Shown here: positions 14,709-17,052 of the stretch, piece by piece
Layout of the letters: each line of letters opens with the position of its first letter
Position numbering within the stretch: position 1 is the first letter of the stretch
NCBI GenBank assembly: GCA_028290925.1
Contig: JAQGIX010000195.1
Coordinates: 1-17,052 of the forward strand
DNA length: 17,052 bases
Direction: 5' to 3'
Source of the DNA: Phenylobacterium sp.
GTDB lineage: Bacteria; Pseudomonadota; Alphaproteobacteria; Caulobacterales; Caulobacteraceae
The notes under the pieces: generated by a model
What the model was told of the DNA's origin: nothing
The model's input: the letters and a program-made list of their open reading frames with translations, nothing else
Databases searched by the model: none
Position numbers and translations under genes: made by a program

Positions 14709-15737
14709 GTGGCGCGCGTCGTGCGGCGGCTGCTCGCCGGGTTCGTTCTGACCCTGTGTTCGCTCACCGCGGCGCAGGCCGGCGAGCGCGTGGTGCTGGC
14801 CGTCGACGGCGTCGCCGAGACCCGCAACCTGCCGGTGCTGGTGGCCCAGCAGCTGGGCTACTTCAAGGACGAGGGGTTGACCGTCACCCTAGTGGACAGC
14901 CCCGCCTCCCCGAGCCCGGGGGAACTGATGAAGGACGGCCGCGCCGACGGGGCGGTGGCCTTCTACCACCACACCTTCATGTCCCAGGCCGACGACAAGA
15001 TGGTCACCGAGGACGTGGCGACCCTGGGCGTCACGCCGGCCCTGAAGCTGATGGTCGCCAATCGCCTGCACGACAAGGTGCGGAGCCTCGCCGACCTGAA
15101 GGGGCTGCGAATCTACACGGGCGGCGCCAACTCCGGGAAGACGACGGCGGCCAACTGGCTGGCGGCGCGCGGCGGCTTCGGCCGGCTCGGCTACACGCCG
15201 GTGGCGCCTGTCAGCCGGGAGGCCATGGCCCAGGCGTTGCGCGACGGGGTGGCCGACGCGATCGTCGCCCACGAACCGGACGCCTCGTTCTACGCGACCT
15301 CCGGCGCGGCCTTCATGTTGGCCGACCTCGGCTCGCCGGACGGGACCCGCGCGGCCCTGGGGACGGTCTTCCCCTCCACCGCGCTCTACATGCCCAAGGC
15401 CTATGTCGAGACCCACCGCGAGACCGTGCAGCACCTGGTCGACGCCTGCCTGCGGGCCCTGGCCTTCATCAACAGCCACGACGCCGAAGCGATCCTGGCG
15501 GTGCTGCCGCCGAAGACCGCGGGCAAGGACCGCGCGGAGTTCCTGCGCACGCTGGCCGGCGACAAGCAGATGTTCGCCACCGACGGCCTGACCCCGGCCG
15601 CGGCGGCGCGCGAAGAGTGGCGGGTGATGAGCGGTCTTACGCCGAAATTCACCGCCATCGATTTCGAGGCGACCTTCACCAACGGTTTCGTCGAGGCGTC
15701 GCCGCGGCGTGAGCGAAGGGCCGCCGGCCGGCCCTGA
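14709..15737 (+). CDS. NMT1/THI5-like ABC solute-binding protein without its transporter
   Basis: A 342-residue exported protein starting with GTG two bases after the preceding stop; no other start would keep the signal peptide (residues 1-24, ending AQA). The fold is that of the SsuA/TauA/ThiY group: NLPVLVAQQLGYFKDEGLTV at about 38-57, then VDSPASPSPGELMKDGRADGA, a DLKGLRIYTGG segment near 130-139, and AQALRDGVADAIVAHEPDA near 175-193. Members bind sulfonates, nitrate, pyrimidines or similar small molecules for ABC import, but no permease or ATPase gene is present in the window, so the partner is encoded elsewhere or the protein has another role. It is probably co-transcribed with the preceding gene from the array at 14089-14126. 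Confidence 0.87.
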   Translation: MARVVRRLLAGFVLTLCSLTAAQAGERVVLAVDGVAETRNLPVLVAQQLGYFKDEGLTVTLVDSPASPSPGELMKDGRADGAVAFYHHTFMSQADDKMVTEDVATLGVTPALKLMVANRLHDKVRSLADLKGLRIYTGGANSGKTTAANWLAARGGFGRLGYTPVAPVSREAMAQALRDGVADAIVAHEPDASFYATSGAAFMLADLGSPDGTRAALGTVFPSTALYMPKAYVETHRETVQHLVDACLRALAFINSHDAEAILAVLPPKTAGKDRAEFLRTLAGDKQMFATDGLTPAAAAREEWRVMSGLTPKFTAIDFEATFTNGFVEASPRRERRAAGRP

Positions 15738-15748
15738 CCAAAGGCCGC

Positions 15749-15793
15749 GGTGGGCGCTACAGCTCAGCCGTTCAGCTTTGCCGGCGCCCCACC
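15749..15793. terminator. Possible stem-loop between convergent genes
   Basis: GGTGGGCGC (15749-15757) can pair with GCGCCCCACC (15784-15793) with one bulged C and a 26-base loop. It sits in the 109-bp gap between the solute-binding protein gene and the convergent receiver-domain gene, where a bidirectional terminator would be expected. There is no U-tract on either strand, so the call is tentative. Confidence 0.35.
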
Positions 15794-15846
15794 AGTGGAG
15801 CTTGGGGCTTGTGCCTGGAGTCGTTCTTGGCCACGCGGCGAGGCGG

Positions 15847-16290
15847 TCAGACCGCCTGGGGCGCGCTCTTCTTGGTCAGTCCGGCCGAGGCGAAGATGCG
15901 TTCGGCGACCGGCTGGCTGGCGGCGGCGAGCATCCGGGTCAGGGCGTCGGCCATCAGCGGCTTGGCGATGGCGCCGGCGAAGCCCAGCTCGCGGTAATCG
16001 TCTCCGCTGCGGCTCATGACGTCCGCCGTCACCGCGACCATCGGAGGCGCCTGTTCGCCCAGTCTGCGGCGGCAGGTCTGCAGCAGGTCGACACCCGTCA
16101 GCTCGGGCATGTGGATGTCGGTGAGCACCAGGTCGAAGGTCTCGTGATCCAGCAGGTCGAGCGCCTCCATCGCGGTCCCGACACCGGTCGGCGCATGGCC
16201 GAGCATGCTCAGCAGGTGATCGAGCACCAGCAGGTTCACCTTGTCGTCGTCCACGTGCAGGATCTTCAGCATTCCGGCGTCCGCGGCCAT
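15847..16290 (-). CDS. Stand-alone response-regulator receiver protein (CheY-like)
   Basis: A 147-residue single-domain receiver. It has the acidic pocket D14-D15-D16 (KILHVDDDKVN), phosphoacceptor D58 in LVLTDIHMPELTG, the switch T88 in VAVTADV and the conserved K110 in AIAKPL, so phosphorylation should be normal. About 25 residues of tail (Ala-rich, ending KKSAPQAV) follow the domain and no output domain is present. AAGGA upstream at about 16303-16298 serves the ATG at 16290. Such proteins usually act by protein contact or as phosphorelay shuttles; no histidine kinase is in the window. It converges with the solute-binding protein gene and lacks a Pho-type array, so it probably belongs to a different unit. 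Confidence 0.92.
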   Translation of the reverse strand: MAADAGMLKILHVDDDKVNLLVLDHLLSMLGHAPTGVGTAMEALDLLDHETFDLVLTDIHMPELTGVDLLQTCRRRLGEQAPPMVAVTADVMSRSGDDYRELGFAGAIAKPLMADALTRMLAAASQPVAERIFASAGLTKKSAPQAV

Positions 16291-16332
16291 GACATGTTCC
16301 TTTCACTCACCGGCTGAAAATGCGCCCGGTAA

Positions 16333-16350
16333 GGTCAAGGCGCGGTCAAG
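16333..16350 (-). promoter_or_regulatory. Direct repeat CTTGACC-N4-CTTGACC upstream of the receiver gene
   Basis: On the minus strand CTTGACC occurs at 16350-16344 and again at 16339-16333, an 11-bp step. Each contains TTGAC, the usual -35 core, and the pair lies 43-60 bp before the ATG at 16290. It may be two overlapping -35 elements or a tandem site for a response regulator. The sequence differs from the TTCAG arrays, so it is not called a Pho site. Confidence 0.45.
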
Positions 16351-16364
16351 ATTCATCATGAATC
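16350..16364. promoter_or_regulatory. Perfect 15-bp palindrome with two GANTC sites
   Basis: GATTCAT-C-ATGAATC is a perfect inverted repeat with 7-bp arms. Its ends are GATTC (16350-16354) and GAATC (16360-16364), both GANTC sites, the target of the cell-cycle methylase CcrM in alphaproteobacteria. It directly abuts the TTGACC repeats upstream of the receiver gene, the right place for an operator or a methylation-sensitive control site. Function is inferred from position only. Confidence 0.5.
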
Positions 16365-16438
16365 CCAGCTGGTTAGGCCCTCGCGGGCCGACTTGCCTAC
16401 CCGATGTGGTGAATACCAGGGGACGGCGTCGGCCGGCC

Positions 16439-16459
16439 CGCCGCCCATCGCGGGCGGCG
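16439..16459 (-). terminator. GC-rich hairpin just after the M20 peptidase gene
   Basis: CGCCGCCC (16439-16446) and GGGCGGCG (16452-16459) form a perfect 8-bp stem with a 5-base loop, beginning one base after the TAG stop at 16463-16461. The position suits a terminator of the minus-strand peptidase transcript, although there is no U-tract. Confidence 0.45.
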
Positions 16460-16460
16460 T

Positions 16461-17052
16461 CTAGCCCGCGCCCTGCGCCCCGTGGTCGGCGAGGATCAGG
16501 GCCGCGCAGGCGGTGACGTTGCGGCCCGTGGGGATGTGCAGGAATTCGTTGGGGCCGTGGGCGTTGGAATGCGGGCCGAGCACGCCGGTGATCAGGAACT
16601 GCGCGGCCGGGAACTTGGCCCCAAGCATGCCGATGAACGGGATCGATCCGCCTTCGCCCATCAACGCGGCCTCGCGCCCGAAGGTGGCCTTCGAGGCGCG
16701 CTGCAGCGAGGCCTCCAGCCAAGGCGCCAGCGGCGGGGCGTTCCAGCCCCCGGCCGCTTGCTCGGCCTCGAAGCGGACGCTGGCCCCCTGCGGCGGCTGG
16801 TCGGTGAGCGCGCGGGTCATGGCCTCGGCGGCCTTAGACCCATCGGTGGTCGGCGGCAGGCGCATGCTGAGCTTCAGGGTCGTCTTCGGCCGCAGCACGT
16901 TGCCGGCGTTCTCCGGCGCCGGCAGATCGGCCGCGCCCACCACGGCGAGCTGCGCCCGCCAGGTGCGGTTGAGCACCAGCTCGACCCCGTCGTCGGAGAT
17001 CGGGCGCGTCGCGCCGGCGAACGGGAATTTGCGCCAGACCTCCTCGCCGAGC
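16461..17052 (-). CDS. M20-family metallopeptidase, C-terminal part (runs off the right edge)
   Basis: The last 196 codons of a minus-strand gene; the frame is open to the window edge and the true start lies outside. It matches the C-terminal end of M20 dipeptidase/carboxypeptidase-type enzymes: the edge of the lid (dimerisation) domain with RPKTTLKLSMRLPP, the substrate loop GEGGSIPFIGMLG, and the end of the catalytic domain GVLGPHSNAHGPNEFLHIPT, in which the His of AHGPNE is the expected zinc ligand. These enzymes hydrolyse peptides or acylated amino acids with two zinc ions. No signal can be judged because the N-terminus is missing. Its stop is about 170 bp from the receiver gene; the two need not be in one operon. 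Confidence 0.88.
   Translation of the reverse strand, partial: LGEEVWRKFPFAGATRPISDDGVELVLNRTWRAQLAVVGAADLPAPENAGNVLRPKTTLKLSMRLPPTTDGSKAAEAMTRALTDQPPQGASVRFEAEQAAGGWNAPPLAPWLEASLQRASKATFGREAALMGEGGSIPFIGMLGAKFPAAQFLITGVLGPHSNAHGPNEFLHIPTGRNVTACAALILADHGAQGAG

Noticed and set aside
15120..15143. A Walker A-like GGANSGKT in the solute-binding protein (residues 138-145)
   Set aside because: The protein is exported and otherwise matches NMT1/THI5-like binding proteins; there is no Walker B or nucleotide-binding fold, so the match is accidental.
15771..15775. A further TTCAG between the convergent genes as a fifth Pho-type array
   Set aside because: No second or third pentamer occurs at 11-bp steps on either side.

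Overview
The window is very GC-rich bacterial DNA with compact, translationally coupled genes. A palindrome carrying two GANTC sites and the general style of the genes fit an alphaproteobacterium, most likely of the Caulobacterales (Caulobacter/Phenylobacterium type); this placement is an inference without a marker gene. Almost every protein encoded here carries an export signal or membrane segments, so the region is largely an envelope/periplasm locus.

Layout. Positions 1-3372 (minus strand) hold three paralogous PstS-like periplasmic binding proteins plus the first eight codons of a fourth coupled gene that runs off the left edge. Positions 3373-3680 are a divergent control region. Positions 3681-14092 (plus strand) form a tightly packed run: a secreted protein with a duplicated domain, a secreted YncE-like beta-propeller, a secreted two-repeat alpha/beta-barrel-like protein, a PepSY membrane protein fused to a flavin/2Fe-2S reductase, and a complete tripartite RND efflux system (TolC-type lipoprotein, membrane-fusion protein, RND pump). 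After a second control site at 14089-14126 come a single-domain paralogue of the duplicated-domain protein and an NMT1/THI5-like solute-binding protein. The right end (minus strand) holds a stand-alone CheY-like receiver protein and the C-terminal part of an M20-family peptidase; these look like a separate neighbourhood.

The most striking signal is non-coding. Four 38-bp sites (2163-2200 and 3476-3513 reading on the minus strand, 3533-3570 and 14089-14126 on the plus strand) share one architecture: an inverted CTGAA followed by three direct TTCAG-like pentamers, all four spaced exactly 11 bp apart. Eleven-bp direct repeats with a TCA core are the hallmark of PhoB (Pho box) sites, and one copy contains CTGTCAG-N4-CTTTCAG. 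Each site lies upstream of a gene or gene run encoding an exported protein, and two of these genes encode PstS-like proteins. The simplest reading is that the locus is a phosphate-starvation regulon with three linked promoters and one internal one.

How the genes may work together (inference): divergent PstS-like proteins that have lost or altered the usual phosphate-binding loop, a transmembrane reductase able to move electrons from NAD(P)H toward the periplasm, and an RND exporter are co-controlled with secreted proteins of unknown role. One speculative model is reductive release of phosphate from ferric or organic complexes coupled to efflux of the by-product. No canonical pstC, pstA, pstB or phoU is present in the window.
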